A stretch of 64,000 nucleotides of DNA from WHSV01 sp050694055 (GTDB taxonomy: Bacteria > Actinomycetota > CADDZG01 > WHSQ01), in NCBI GenBank assembly GCA_050694055.1, contig JBOGWX010000124.1, positions 43,971 through 107,970 of the forward strand, written 5' to 3'. The notes beneath the pieces were generated by a model. The model was not told the origin of the DNA. It ran no database searches and was given only the letters and a program-made list of their open reading frames with translations. The first letter of the stretch is position 1, and every line of letters begins with the position of its first letter. Shown piece after piece: positions 25,141 through 32,811 of the stretch. Made by a program: the position numbers and the translations under genes.

Positions 25141-25845
25141 TCACCGGCGCTCCTGCGCGAGACGTTCGAGTCCGTCCTCGTCGGCGATCTCGATCCGCCC
25201 ATAGCCGAGTGCGATAAACCCTCGCTTTTCGAGATCCTTGAGGACCTTGTTCTGCGATGGCCGCCGCACCCCAAGCATCGCGGCAAGCGTTCTCTGGGGC
25301 AGTGGCACGCGGCCCCCATGCTGTTCGTCAAGCAGTAGCCGGGCTGTTTGCTGGACCAGCGAACGTCCCAGCAACCCAATGATGCGGGCCTGGCTTCCCG
25401 AGACCCGCGCCGCAATACTCGACAGCCACCGGCGTGCGACGGCCGGATGATCCCTGAGCAGAGCTTCGAACGAGCCCGACTCCAGGAACAGGCACCTCGT
25501 CGCCTCGAGGGCGCGCCCGGAGTAAGGGAGCGGCATCCCCAGTATCAGCTGGATGTCTCCGTCGACGTTGCCGGGGTAGAGAAGTTGCACGATGACTTTT
25601 CGAGGCCCGCTCCCGACCGAAAGCTCGATCATGCCCAATCGAACGATCCACACTCCGTGGGGCTGCTCTCCCGAACGGAACAGAGGTGAACCACGTTCGA
25701 ACTCGCGCGGCTGCAGGTAGGACGCCAGGGCCTCGAGGTCGCGCTCGGTCAGAGGTGTGGTCGCGGCGTCGCCGACGCACCGGGCGACCCAGGCGGCCTC
25801 GCGAACCGGTGAATCCTCACGCCACCCCTGCAGGAAGGGTGTCAT
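25141..25845 (-). CDS. Crp/Fnr-family transcriptional regulator
   Basis: A 234-aa regulator with an N-terminal cyclic-nucleotide-binding-fold sensor (FERGSPLFRSGEQPHGVWIVRLGMIELS, then PGNVDGDIQLILG) and a C-terminal winged helix containing LPQRTLAAMLGVRRPSQNKVLKDLEKRGFI. The typical CRP phosphate-binding cassette is not evident and there is no N-terminal Fe-S Cys cluster, so the ligand is unknown. It lies directly upstream of the peroxiredoxin-like gene on the same strand and is divergent from the SRPBCC/reductase genes. Confidence 0.92.
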   Translation of the reverse strand: MTPFLQGWREDSPVREAAWVARCVGDAATTPLTERDLEALASYLQPREFERGSPLFRSGEQPHGVWIVRLGMIELSVGSGPRKVIVQLLYPGNVDGDIQLILGMPLPYSGRALEATRCLFLESGSFEALLRDHPAVARRWLSSIAARVSGSQARIIGLLGRSLVQQTARLLLDEQHGGRVPLPQRTLAAMLGVRRPSQNKVLKDLEKRGFIALGYGRIEIADEDGLERLAQERR

Positions 25846-25910
25846 CTCGCTGACAGTCTAGAGAGACCCCGCCGATACAGTGGTTATCTCTTCCCAGATG
25901 GAGAAAAACC

Positions 25911-26372
25911 GTGCAGCTCACTGATCGAAGCGTCGTGGTCGACGCTTCGCGCGAACTTTGTTTCGAGGTGGTTGCGGCCGCAGGCCGGCGCCTCGAGAAG
26001 CGCTCCGACACAGAGTGGATCGTAGAGTTCATGACCCAGACTGGCAGCAGCCAGGTCCGAACCGTGGAGCTCCTCACCCTCGACCGTCCCCGGGCAATCC
26101 ATTACCGGTGGCTCGAGGGCCCGCTGCCCAAGGTGGAGGAGACCATCCGGTTCATGGCAATCGACGAGAGCAGGACACGGATCACCTATCGGGGCACGTT
26201 CTCGCTCGGCTGGAATCCGTTGGGGTGGGTGATCGGACGTCTTCGGGTCAAGCCGCTGTTCGACCGGCTGGTGGGTGAGCATCTGCAGCAGGCCAAGGTG
26301 GTCGCCGAGAGACGTGCCACCCGCACCAAGGTCCATGCTCGGCGAAGTCAGTCGTCTAAGGGAGGGGATTGA
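25911..26372 (+). CDS. SRPBCC-fold (START-like) protein
   Basis: A 153-aa protein that looks like a polyketide cyclase/START-type hydrophobic-ligand fold: an opening strand DRSVVVDASRELCFEVVAAAG, central antiparallel strands RAIHYRWLEGPLPKVEETIRF and TRITYRGTFSLGW, and a long C-terminal helix LFDRLVGEHLQQAKVVAERR followed by a basic tail. The start is GTG 25911. Its stop overlaps the ATG of the flavoprotein (TGATG), so the two are coupled. The ligand is unknown. Confidence 0.75.
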   Translation: MQLTDRSVVVDASRELCFEVVAAAGRRLEKRSDTEWIVEFMTQTGSSQVRTVELLTLDRPRAIHYRWLEGPLPKVEETIRFMAIDESRTRITYRGTFSLGWNPLGWVIGRLRVKPLFDRLVGEHLQQAKVVAERRATRTKVHARRSQSSKGGD

Positions 26373-27730
26373 TGAGCGAGCACGACGTGATCGTGATCGG
26401 GATGGGGGTCGGTGGCGAGGAAGTCGCCGGGAGGCTCGCGGAGGGCGGACTCGATGTCCTGGCGATCGAGCGCAAGCTGGTCGGTGGGGAGTGCCCCTAC
26501 TGGGGATGCATCCCCTCGAAGATCATGGTCCGGGCTGCCGATTCTCTCGCTGAGGCGGCCCGCGTCACCGGTCTGGCCGGCGACGCACAGATAGGGCGTG
26601 ACTGGGCTCCGGTTGCGAGACGGGTTCGTGACGCAACCGCGGACTGGAACGACGAAGTTGCAGTGGAGCGCCACGAGAAAAAGGGCGAGACGTTACTGCG
26701 TGGCGATGCCCGGTTGGTGGCCGCACGAACGGTGGAGGTCGAAGGCCACACTTACTCGTCCCGAAGAGGCATCGTGCTTGCGACCGGCACCGAGCCCGCT
26801 CTGCCTCCGGTCGAGGGTCTGGACGAAGTCGATGTCTGGACCAACCGTGACGCGATCGAAGCGAAGGAGGTGCCTCGCTCGATAGTGATCCTCGGTGCCG
26901 GGCCCATCGGCCTCGAGCTCGGGCAAGTGCTCAAGCGTTTCGGCGCCGAGGTCACCTTCGTCGAGTTGTTCGGCCACGCGCTCGCCTACGACGAACCAGA
27001 GATCGGCGCCGCGGTCGCCGACGTACTTCGCGAGGAAGACATCAAGCTGTACACGGGCGTAGGCGCGCAGGAGGTGAGGCCCAGTGCCGACGGGGTGGAG
27101 GTCGAGCTGAGTGACGGAAGAACCCTGTCCGCGGAGCGGATCCTGGTCGCAACGGGTCGAAGGGCCAACCTCGTCGGTTTGGGCCTCGAGAACGTCGGAC
27201 TTGACCCCGAGGCGCGCGCGATCGAGGTCGACGGGCACTTGCGCGCGGGAGACGGTTTGTGGGCGGTCGGTGACATCACCGGCAAGGGGCAGTTCACCCA
27301 TGTTGCCGTGTACCAAGGGCGCATTGCGGCCGCCGACATCCTCGGCCGAGAGCACCCGATCGCGGATTACGCGGCTGTACCTCGGGTGACCTTCATGGAC
27401 CCGGAGGTCGCGTCGGTGGGTCTCACGGCCGAGAAGGCCCATGAGGCCGGGGTCAACGTGCGGATCGCCCTGGTCGGGACCAAGTCATCGGCGCGCGGAT
27501 GGATCCACGGCCCTGGCGCCGAGCATGGCGTCATCAAGCTGGTGGCGGACGCCGACCGCAAGATCCTTGTAGGTGGTTCGCTCATGGCTCCGGCGGCCGG
27601 TGAGGTCGTGGGGTTCCTGGCACTGGCCGTCAAGGAGAGGGTCCCGATCCGGAACCTCCGCGAGCTTATCTATCCCTATCCGACTTTCGTTCGAGGCATC
27701 GAGGATGCGCTCCGGCAACTGGATCCCTAA
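26372..27730 (+). CDS. Pyridine nucleotide-disulfide oxidoreductase (MerA/Lpd-like)
   Basis: A 452-aa flavoprotein disulfide reductase. It has the FAD-binding VIVIGMGVGGEEVAG, the redox-active pair C41-C46 in GGECPYWGCIPSK, the NAD(P)-binding ILGAGPIGLELGQ, the second FAD motif WAVGDITGKGQFTHVA, and a complete dimerisation domain. The active-site base region reads YPYPTFVRGI, lacking the HxHPT signature of lipoamide and glutathione reductases, as in MerA-like members. The substrate is unknown. ATG 26372 follows GGAGGGG. It lies next to the mercury genes but has no C-terminal Cys pair. Confidence 0.9.
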   Translation: MSEHDVIVIGMGVGGEEVAGRLAEGGLDVLAIERKLVGGECPYWGCIPSKIMVRAADSLAEAARVTGLAGDAQIGRDWAPVARRVRDATADWNDEVAVERHEKKGETLLRGDARLVAARTVEVEGHTYSSRRGIVLATGTEPALPPVEGLDEVDVWTNRDAIEAKEVPRSIVILGAGPIGLELGQVLKRFGAEVTFVELFGHALAYDEPEIGAAVADVLREEDIKLYTGVGAQEVRPSADGVEVELSDGRTLSAERILVATGRRANLVGLGLENVGLDPEARAIEVDGHLRAGDGLWAVGDITGKGQFTHVAVYQGRIAAADILGREHPIADYAAVPRVTFMDPEVASVGLTAEKAHEAGVNVRIALVGTKSSARGWIHGPGAEHGVIKLVADADRKILVGGSLMAPAAGEVVGFLALAVKERVPIRNLRELIYPYPTFVRGIEDALRQLDP

Positions 27731-27881
27731 TAACGGCGGCGGGCTCGGAGGGGACGATCACACTCTGCTTGGCTTCGCCAACCTCGTGTCGCCCGATTGT
27801 TGGGTCGGCGAGAGAACGGATCTCCTCCACGCTGCTCGGCGAACCCATTCCCTTTCCCCATCCCACAGGACTATGCACAAT

Positions 27882-27916
27882 GATATGGTTTAACGAATAA
27901 TACGGTAAAGCATATC
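27882..27916. promoter_or_regulatory. Operator/promoter of the mer operon
   Basis: A 35-nt AT-rich inverted repeat with arms GATATG-G-TTTA and TAAA-G-CATATC (11 nt, one mismatch) separated by 13 nt. It lies 31 nt upstream of the ArsR-type start codon in otherwise GC-rich DNA. The spacer includes TAATAC, a possible -10 element. It is a good candidate for the binding site of the ArsR-type repressor encoded next. Confidence 0.6.
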
Positions 27917-27946
27917 AACTGACCAGCTGCGAAGTGGAGGCTCTAA

Positions 27947-28321
27947 ATGCCGACGGGACGCCCCGCGATCATCGAGCTCGATCCCATCCCGCTCCCTGAC
28001 ACCGAACTCATGGCCCGGTTGTTCCGGACGCTGGGAGAGGCCACCCGGCTGCGCATCGTCGAGCTGCTGCTCGAAGAGGGCGAACTCCACCAGATGGAGA
28101 TCGTCCGGCGTCTCGAGGCCACTCAGGCACGGGTGTCCGAGCACATGACCTGCCTTCTGTGGTGCGGGTTCGTCCAGGCCAGGATCGAGGGACGCCGCAC
28201 CCTCTACCGAGTGACCAGCCGCGGAGTAAAGACCCTGCTCGACAAGGCGAGGCAGTTCCTGGACCAGAACGAGGCCCAGATCGCGACGTGCCGGCGGATC
28301 GACCAAGGAGACGAGAGCTGA
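27947..28321 (+). CDS. ArsR/SmtB-family metalloregulator of the mer operon
   Basis: A 124-aa winged-helix repressor: MARLFRTLGEATRLRIVELLLEEGELHQMEIVRRLEATQARVSEHM, then the wing ARIEGRRTLYRVT. Cysteines sit just after the recognition helix (MTCLLWC) and near the C-terminus (ATCRRID), suitable for thiophilic metal sensing. It is coupled to merA (stop and start share one base), so it probably represses the operon and is released by Hg(II), as I recall for the ArsR-type MerR of Streptomyces. Shine-Dalgarno GGAGG lies at 27936. Confidence 0.88.
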   Translation: MPTGRPAIIELDPIPLPDTELMARLFRTLGEATRLRIVELLLEEGELHQMEIVRRLEATQARVSEHMTCLLWCGFVQARIEGRRTLYRVTSRGVKTLLDKARQFLDQNEAQIATCRRIDQGDES

Positions 28322-29739
28322 TGGGAAAACCGCGAATGGCGATCGAGGACAACCACGACCTGGTCGCCATCGGGGCCGGAAGCGCCGCGTTCGGCGCCGC
28401 CATCCGGGCCACCAATCTCGGTGCGCGGGTCGCGATCGTGGAGCGCCATTCGATCGGCGGCACCTGCGTCAACGTCGGGTGCATCCCCTCCAAGAACCTC
28501 CTTGCGGCGGCGGAGGCATACCATCATGCGGGCCATCACCCCTTCGCCGGAGTGTCGAGCTCCCAAGACGGGATGGACATGGCCGCTCTCGTGGGCACGA
28601 AGGCAGATGTCGTCGCCATGCTGCGCAAAGAGAAGTACCTCGATCTCGCAGCGCACTATGGCTTCGACCTCATCGCCGGCCGCGCGCGCTTCGTCGGGCC
28701 CGACGCCATCGAGGTAGACGGGCGAGAGATCCGCGCCGCTCGTTTCCTGATAGCTACCGGCTCGGCCCCGTGGGCGCCGCCGATAGAGGGGCTGGATGAG
28801 GCCGGCTACCTCACGTCGACCAACGTCATGGCGCTAGATGAGCTCCCGGCCTCGATGATCGTCATTGGAGGCAACTACATCGGGCTCGAGATGGGCCAGA
28901 TGTTCGCCAACCTTGGCACCAAGGTCACCATCGTCGAGGCGGTCGACCGCCTCGCCCCGCTCGAAGAGCCGGAGATCTCGGCACGGATGACCACGTTCCT
29001 GAGGGAGCTGGGCATCGACGTGGTGACGTCCGCAAGGGTCACCCAAGTGGTGGGCGGCGAAACCAAGAAGGTTGTGGCCGAGATGGGGGACGGCGAGCGC
29101 CACTTTGAGGCGAGCGAGATTCTCGTTGCCACCGGACGCCGGCCGGTGCTGAGGGGCCTCGGCCTCGAGAGGGCAGGGATCGAGCGTGACGAGCGCGGCA
29201 ACCTCGTGCTCGACGACGAGCTGCGAACGACCAACCCTCAGGTGTTGGCCGCGGGAGACGTGACAGGCGCGCCTCAGTTCGTCTACGTCGCGGCGGCTCA
29301 AGGGACGCTCGCGGCCGACAACGCGATCGGTGATGCCTGTCGCAAGATGGACTACACGGCCCTTCCTCGTGTGACCTTCACGTCGCCCAACATCGCGGCC
29401 GTGGGGCCGACCGAGCAGCAGGCTCGGAGGGCCGGCTACGACTGCGAAGCCCGGGTGCTCGAGCTTCGGGACGTTCCGCGTGCGATTGTCAACCTCGACA
29501 TCCGCGGAACGATCAAGATCGTCGCCGAGCGCGGAAGCGGCAAGGTTTTGGGCGTCCATGCGGTCATGCCGAACGCCGGCGAAGTCATCCTTGCCGGCGT
29601 GTACGCGGTCAAGTTCGGATTGAGCGTGCAGGACCTCGCCGACACTTGGGCGCCGTATCTAACGATGGCCGAAGGACTCAAGCTCACGGCGCAAACATTT
29701 AGCTCGGATGTCAGCATGCTGTCATGCTGCGCTGCATGA
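28321..29739 (+). CDS. merA: Mercuric reductase
   Basis: Reduces Hg(II) to volatile Hg(0) with NADPH in the cytoplasm. The 472-aa protein has the active-site pair C49/C54 in GGTCVNVGCIPSK, the NADPH motif VIGGNYIGLEMGQ, the FAD motif LAAGDVTGAPQFVYVAA, the MerA-type WAPYLTMAEGLKLTAQTF and the diagnostic C-terminal vicinal cysteines at 469-470 (LSCCAA). The N-terminal heavy-metal-associated (NmerA) domain is absent, as in many actinobacterial MerA. No merT, merP or merB follows directly; the MerT-like fusion at 18252 is 9 kb away. Confidence 0.95.
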   Translation: MGKPRMAIEDNHDLVAIGAGSAAFGAAIRATNLGARVAIVERHSIGGTCVNVGCIPSKNLLAAAEAYHHAGHHPFAGVSSSQDGMDMAALVGTKADVVAMLRKEKYLDLAAHYGFDLIAGRARFVGPDAIEVDGREIRAARFLIATGSAPWAPPIEGLDEAGYLTSTNVMALDELPASMIVIGGNYIGLEMGQMFANLGTKVTIVEAVDRLAPLEEPEISARMTTFLRELGIDVVTSARVTQVVGGETKKVVAEMGDGERHFEASEILVATGRRPVLRGLGLERAGIERDERGNLVLDDELRTTNPQVLAAGDVTGAPQFVYVAAAQGTLAADNAIGDACRKMDYTALPRVTFTSPNIAAVGPTEQQARRAGYDCEARVLELRDVPRAIVNLDIRGTIKIVAERGSGKVLGVHAVMPNAGEVILAGVYAVKFGLSVQDLADTWAPYLTMAEGLKLTAQTFSSDVSMLSCCAA

Positions 29740-29934
29740 CAGCCCACGCAACGACTACGGGCATAGTCCACACGGCTCGCGCTTTTGGTGGACTCACGCC
29801 GTGAACGGTAAGTAGGTGGCGCGCGGGATCGTAACCAAGCCGTAAGACACTGTTTATGGACTAGCGGGTGGGTGCTCACCTACGTTGATCGAGGGCCGGG
29901 AAGTGCCCGGCGCAAGCGATCGTGAGGTGTTCCA

Positions 29935-30672
29935 ATGCGAAGGTCTTTGGCTTTGTCGATGGCTGCACTCTCGGTAACGGTAGCTACGCTGGCCGCTCCG
30001 TCTGCTTCGGCCGGAACCAAGGCGCAGGCATACAGGATTACGATCACCAACCTGACTATGGGACAGCCGATCACGCCTCCGGTGGTTGCGCTAACTCGCA
30101 AGAACCTCGACGTGTTTACGGTCGGGAAGGCAGCCACGTTCGAGCTGCAGCAGATCGCGGAAAACGGCGACAATGCCCCTCTCGTCCGTTTCCTCGACGG
30201 CCGACGCGGCGTCAGCGACTTCGCGGAAGGCACCGCGCCGCTCGTCCCCGCAGGCTCTCCCGGCGACGCGATGTTCGACCAGTCGGTGACCTTCGAGCTC
30301 GACAGGGACAACGCCGCAGCGAGATACCTGTCGTTTGCAGCCATGCTCATCTGTACCAATGATGGCTTCAGCGGCGTCGACCAACTCCCTCTCCCACAGC
30401 GCGCCGGCGTAACGAAGACCGTTCACACACTCGGCTACGACGCCGGGACCGAGGCGAACACCGAAGACTTCGGCGACATAGTGCCCCCGTGTCAGTCGCT
30501 CATCGGAGTCACCGGTTCACTTCCTGGAACCGCGACGAGTGATCCCGCTCTAGCGACCAACGGCGTCATCCACCACCACCCGGGCATCACCGGCAGGCGC
30601 GATCTCCAGGTCGACTCTCACGGGTGGGACACTGAAGCACCCGTCATGGAGGTAACGATCGAGTCGCTGTAG
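29935..30672 (+). CDS. Secreted spondin-domain protein
   Basis: A 245-aa exported protein. The signal peptide is clear (RRSLALSMAALSVTVATLAAPSASA, cleavage after the second ASA). The mature protein is a spondin-N-like beta sandwich: YRITITNLTMGQPITPPVVALTR, SAPLVPAGS-like GTAPLVPAGSPGD, SFAAMLICTNDGFSGVD (metal/carbohydrate loop) and GYDAGTEANTEDFGDIVPP. Such proteins are extracellular and of unknown role in bacteria. It stands alone between the mer operon and an accessory patch. Confidence 0.88.
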   Translation: MRRSLALSMAALSVTVATLAAPSASAGTKAQAYRITITNLTMGQPITPPVVALTRKNLDVFTVGKAATFELQQIAENGDNAPLVRFLDGRRGVSDFAEGTAPLVPAGSPGDAMFDQSVTFELDRDNAAARYLSFAAMLICTNDGFSGVDQLPLPQRAGVTKTVHTLGYDAGTEANTEDFGDIVPPCQSLIGVTGSLPGTATSDPALATNGVIHHHPGITGRRDLQVDSHGWDTEAPVMEVTIESL

Positions 30673-30891
30673 CTTCCAGGGCAGCGACCAACCTACCGAC
30701 CCAAACATCGATCGCTTTCGTCGGCGGTTCTACGAGAGCTGCACGACGCACGATCTCGGGGCTCAGCCGTCATGCTCGGTCGCCCGACGTGAAGATGGCT
30801 GACCCCGGGGCGTCACCCCTTGTCGGGGTGAACGCACCCCAAGACGCTGCGCCAAGCAGATCCTGGATGGTCCCGAAGTGACGCCTGATGA

Positions 30892-30909
30892 GGTGTCACA
30901 CATGACACC
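30892..30909. promoter_or_regulatory. Operator of the toxin-antitoxin-like pair
   Basis: A perfect inverted repeat, GGTGTCA-CACA-TGACACC, ending 21 nt before the ATG of the helix-turn-helix gene. Its position suggests autorepression by that protein. Confidence 0.65.
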
Positions 30910-30930
30910 GGATGCGGTATCGTGTGCTCC

Positions 30931-31275
30931 ATGAGCAGCTGGGCCGGGAACCTGATCCGTCTCGCCCGCCATGACGGCGGGCTTTCGCAGCGCGACCTCG
31001 CGCGTCTCGCAGGTACTTCACAAGCTGCCATCGCCGCCTACGAGACGGGACGACGGTCGCCGACAATGGACACGCTCACCCGGATCGTCCGGGCCGCCGG
31101 CCGGGACCTCAGGATCCGCATCGTGGCCGGCGACGACCACGACGAGTGGCTTGCTCGTTATGAAGCAGCGCTTCCCACGGGAGTCGTGAGGGCGTGGCGT
31201 GAACGCGACCGCCAGCTTCTCGAGCAGGCGCGCCGAGAGAACGCGATGCTCGAGGCCCCGAAGGCTTCCCGTTGA
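30931..31275 (+). CDS. XRE-family helix-turn-helix protein, antitoxin-like
   Basis: A 114-aa protein with a Cro/C1-type DNA-binding domain (GNLIRLARHDGGLSQRDLARLAGTSQAAIAAYETGRRSPTMDTLTRI), followed by a helical C-terminus (VRAWRERDRQLLEQARRENAML). It is followed after one base by a nucleotidyltransferase-fold gene, the usual order of an antitoxin and toxin in minimal nucleotidyltransferase systems. A palindromic operator lies just upstream. ATG 30931 is preferred to GTG 30922. Confidence 0.85.
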   Translation: MSSWAGNLIRLARHDGGLSQRDLARLAGTSQAAIAAYETGRRSPTMDTLTRIVRAAGRDLRIRIVAGDDHDEWLARYEAALPTGVVRAWRERDRQLLEQARRENAMLEAPKASR

Positions 31276-31276
31276 C

Positions 31277-31786
31277 ATGGATGACCTCACACCGGTCGCA
31301 TTCGAGCGCATTGCCGCCGTTCTGAACGACCACAAGGTCAGGTACGTTGTGATCGGAGCCGTGGCGGCGCTACTGCAGGGAGTGCCGCTGCCCCGCACCG
31401 CCGGCATTGACGTCACTCCTGCCTCCGACCCGGCGAACAAGAAACGTCTCGTGGCGGCCTTGCGTGACCTGGGAGCGCGCCTGAGGGCACCGGGGCTGGA
31501 CGAACCCATCGACATACCGCTGGACGAGCGCACTTTCATGGGCATGACCACGATGACGTTCGTGACCCGATTCGGTCCCTTGGACATCTCCTTCGTTCCG
31601 GACGGGACGACGGGTTACGAAGATTTGGCTCGACACGCGCGGATGCTGGAGCGCGACGGCGTGCGCATCCCGGTAGCGTCCCTCTCGGACATCACCCGGT
31701 CGAAGCGCGCCGCAGGTCGCGAGAAGGACGCGGCGCACCTAACGATTCTCATGCAACATCTTGGTGCCGAAGGTGAGGAGGAGTAG
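31277..31786 (+). CDS. Nucleotidyltransferase-fold protein, toxin-like partner
   Basis: A 169-aa protein with the minimal nucleotidyltransferase core: VRYVVIGAVAALLQGVPLPRTAGIDVTPAS, then a helix KKRLVAALRDLGARL, a strand TFVTRFGPLDISFVPDG and the C-terminal SLSDITRSKRAAGREKD. The usual T-x-D-x-D metal motif reads T-A-G-I-D, so the first Asp is Gly, while a later Asp in LDIS remains. Activity may be altered. It is partner to the upstream helix-turn-helix gene, one base apart. Confidence 0.78.
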   Translation: MDDLTPVAFERIAAVLNDHKVRYVVIGAVAALLQGVPLPRTAGIDVTPASDPANKKRLVAALRDLGARLRAPGLDEPIDIPLDERTFMGMTTMTFVTRFGPLDISFVPDGTTGYEDLARHARMLERDGVRIPVASLSDITRSKRAAGREKDAAHLTILMQHLGAEGEEE

Positions 31787-31821
31787 GCGCACTCCATATT
31801 GATCGGGGTGCCCTCGAGCTT

Positions 31822-32134
31822 CTAGATGGCGTCGAGCCGATCGAGTGCCCGGAGGTAATCGTCGCGTTCAAGACGCCACCGCGTGATGCGCTCACGCAGT
31901 TTCCTGCCCAGGTGATTGACGATCCTGACGCCTCCCCAATCGAAGTCGCCGTGGAAGACGAATCTGCAATTGGTCGGAGATTTGCTTGAGTAGGAACAGC
32001 GCAGCGGTGTTGGGGATGCCCTCGGTACACACGATCGGTGCGGTCGAGCTTCCCGGGGCATCGGCAGCTTCTTGCATCAAGGCTTCGAGGCTGATGCGAA
32101 CGGCGCGCCGGGTCGACGGACGCGTTCCGAACAA
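31822..32134 (-). pseudogene. Remnant of a DUF2399/TIGR02679 (Wadjet JetD-type) gene
   Basis: Two overlapping minus-strand frames together give a continuous piece of a DUF2399 protein. The first frame (upstream, to about 31970) reads LMQEAADAPGSSTAPIVCTEGIPNTAALFLLKQISDQL; the second continues RFVFHGDFDWGGVRIVNHL...RDDYLRALDRLDAI. One extra base near 31970 separates them. HGDFDWGG is the conserved Toprim-like block. Both the N-terminal part and the last ~80 residues are missing. From memory, DUF2399 genes accompany DUF2397, DUF2398 and an SMC-like gene in a Wadjet defence subtype; none of those is present here. Confidence 0.72.
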
Positions 32135-32466
32135 GCGACCGGCCGCGGAGGGGAGGAGGGTTATGCGCGCATCAGCGACTGCTCCCGTGATTACCGTCGA
32201 AGATCGGCGGCATGCGGCAAGCGGAGTTCAGGTTGTGTGGACGGCCGGCCGGTCATCATGCTCTTGTTCGCATCCTGCGGGCAATCCATCACGAGCGAAG
32301 ATCGTGCCCTGGCCGGGAGACCCAACGAGAGCTCGGCGAGGTTCGAGGCGAGCCGACCGAGCGGGACCTGGCCCCCGAGAGAGATCGTGCCGCCCGGGCC
32401 GAGAAGGAATCTCCCTCCCTTCGAAAGACCGACTCGCCCCAACCGGCGGTCAAGGCCGTCCCTGGC

Positions 32467-32808
32467 ATGCCCGCCCGCGTGACGCGAGTGCTCGACGGCG
32501 ACACCATCGAGGTGCTTCCCGGGGGCCGGTCGCTCGATGTCTGGCTGATCGGAGTCGACGCTCCGGAGACGCTCCGGAGACGGTCCATCCCTCGATGCTG
32601 GTGGAGTGCTACGGACCGGCCGCGTCCCGATTCACGACCTCGCGGCTGTCCGGCGAGACGGTGCTCTTGGAGTTCGACCTGGAGCGCACCGACCGGTACG
32701 GGAGGACGCTCGCATACGTGTGGAGGAGGGGCCGGCTGTTCAACCGCCCGAGTGACGGGGCCCGACCCCTACGGCCTGGATTCCGACGACGACGGAGTCG
32801 CCTGCTAG
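32467..32808 (+). pseudogene. Broken thermonuclease (SNase-like) gene with excalibur-type end
   Basis: The first part reads VTRVLDGDTIEVLPGG...DVWLIGVDAPET in one frame; the SNase sequence then resumes in another frame as PETVHPSMLVECYGPAASRFTTSRLSGETVLLEFDLERTDRYGRTLAYVW. The shift is explained by an 11-bp tandem duplication at 32557-32578. After GRLFN the frame is lost again, and the original frame ends PDPYGLDSDDDGVAC, an excalibur calcium-binding motif. Upstream limits are uncertain; Pro/Arg-rich linker-like sequence extends back towards 32260. Confidence 0.75.
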
Positions 32809-32811
32809 CTG

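Noticed and set aside
26372..27730. A second merA
   Set aside because: It shares the CxxxxC active site and overall fold but lacks the C-terminal vicinal cysteines and the MerA-type C-terminal motif, so mercury reduction is not supported.
29765..29794. AGTCCAC...GTGGACT inverted repeat after merA as an intrinsic terminator
   Set aside because: The loop is 16 nt long and no T-run follows; too weak to call.
30813..30831. TCACCCC-TTGTC-GGGGTGA hairpin as a terminator of the spondin gene
   Set aside because: It lies 141 nt past the stop, has no T-run and sits in a repeat-rich stretch; its function cannot be supported.
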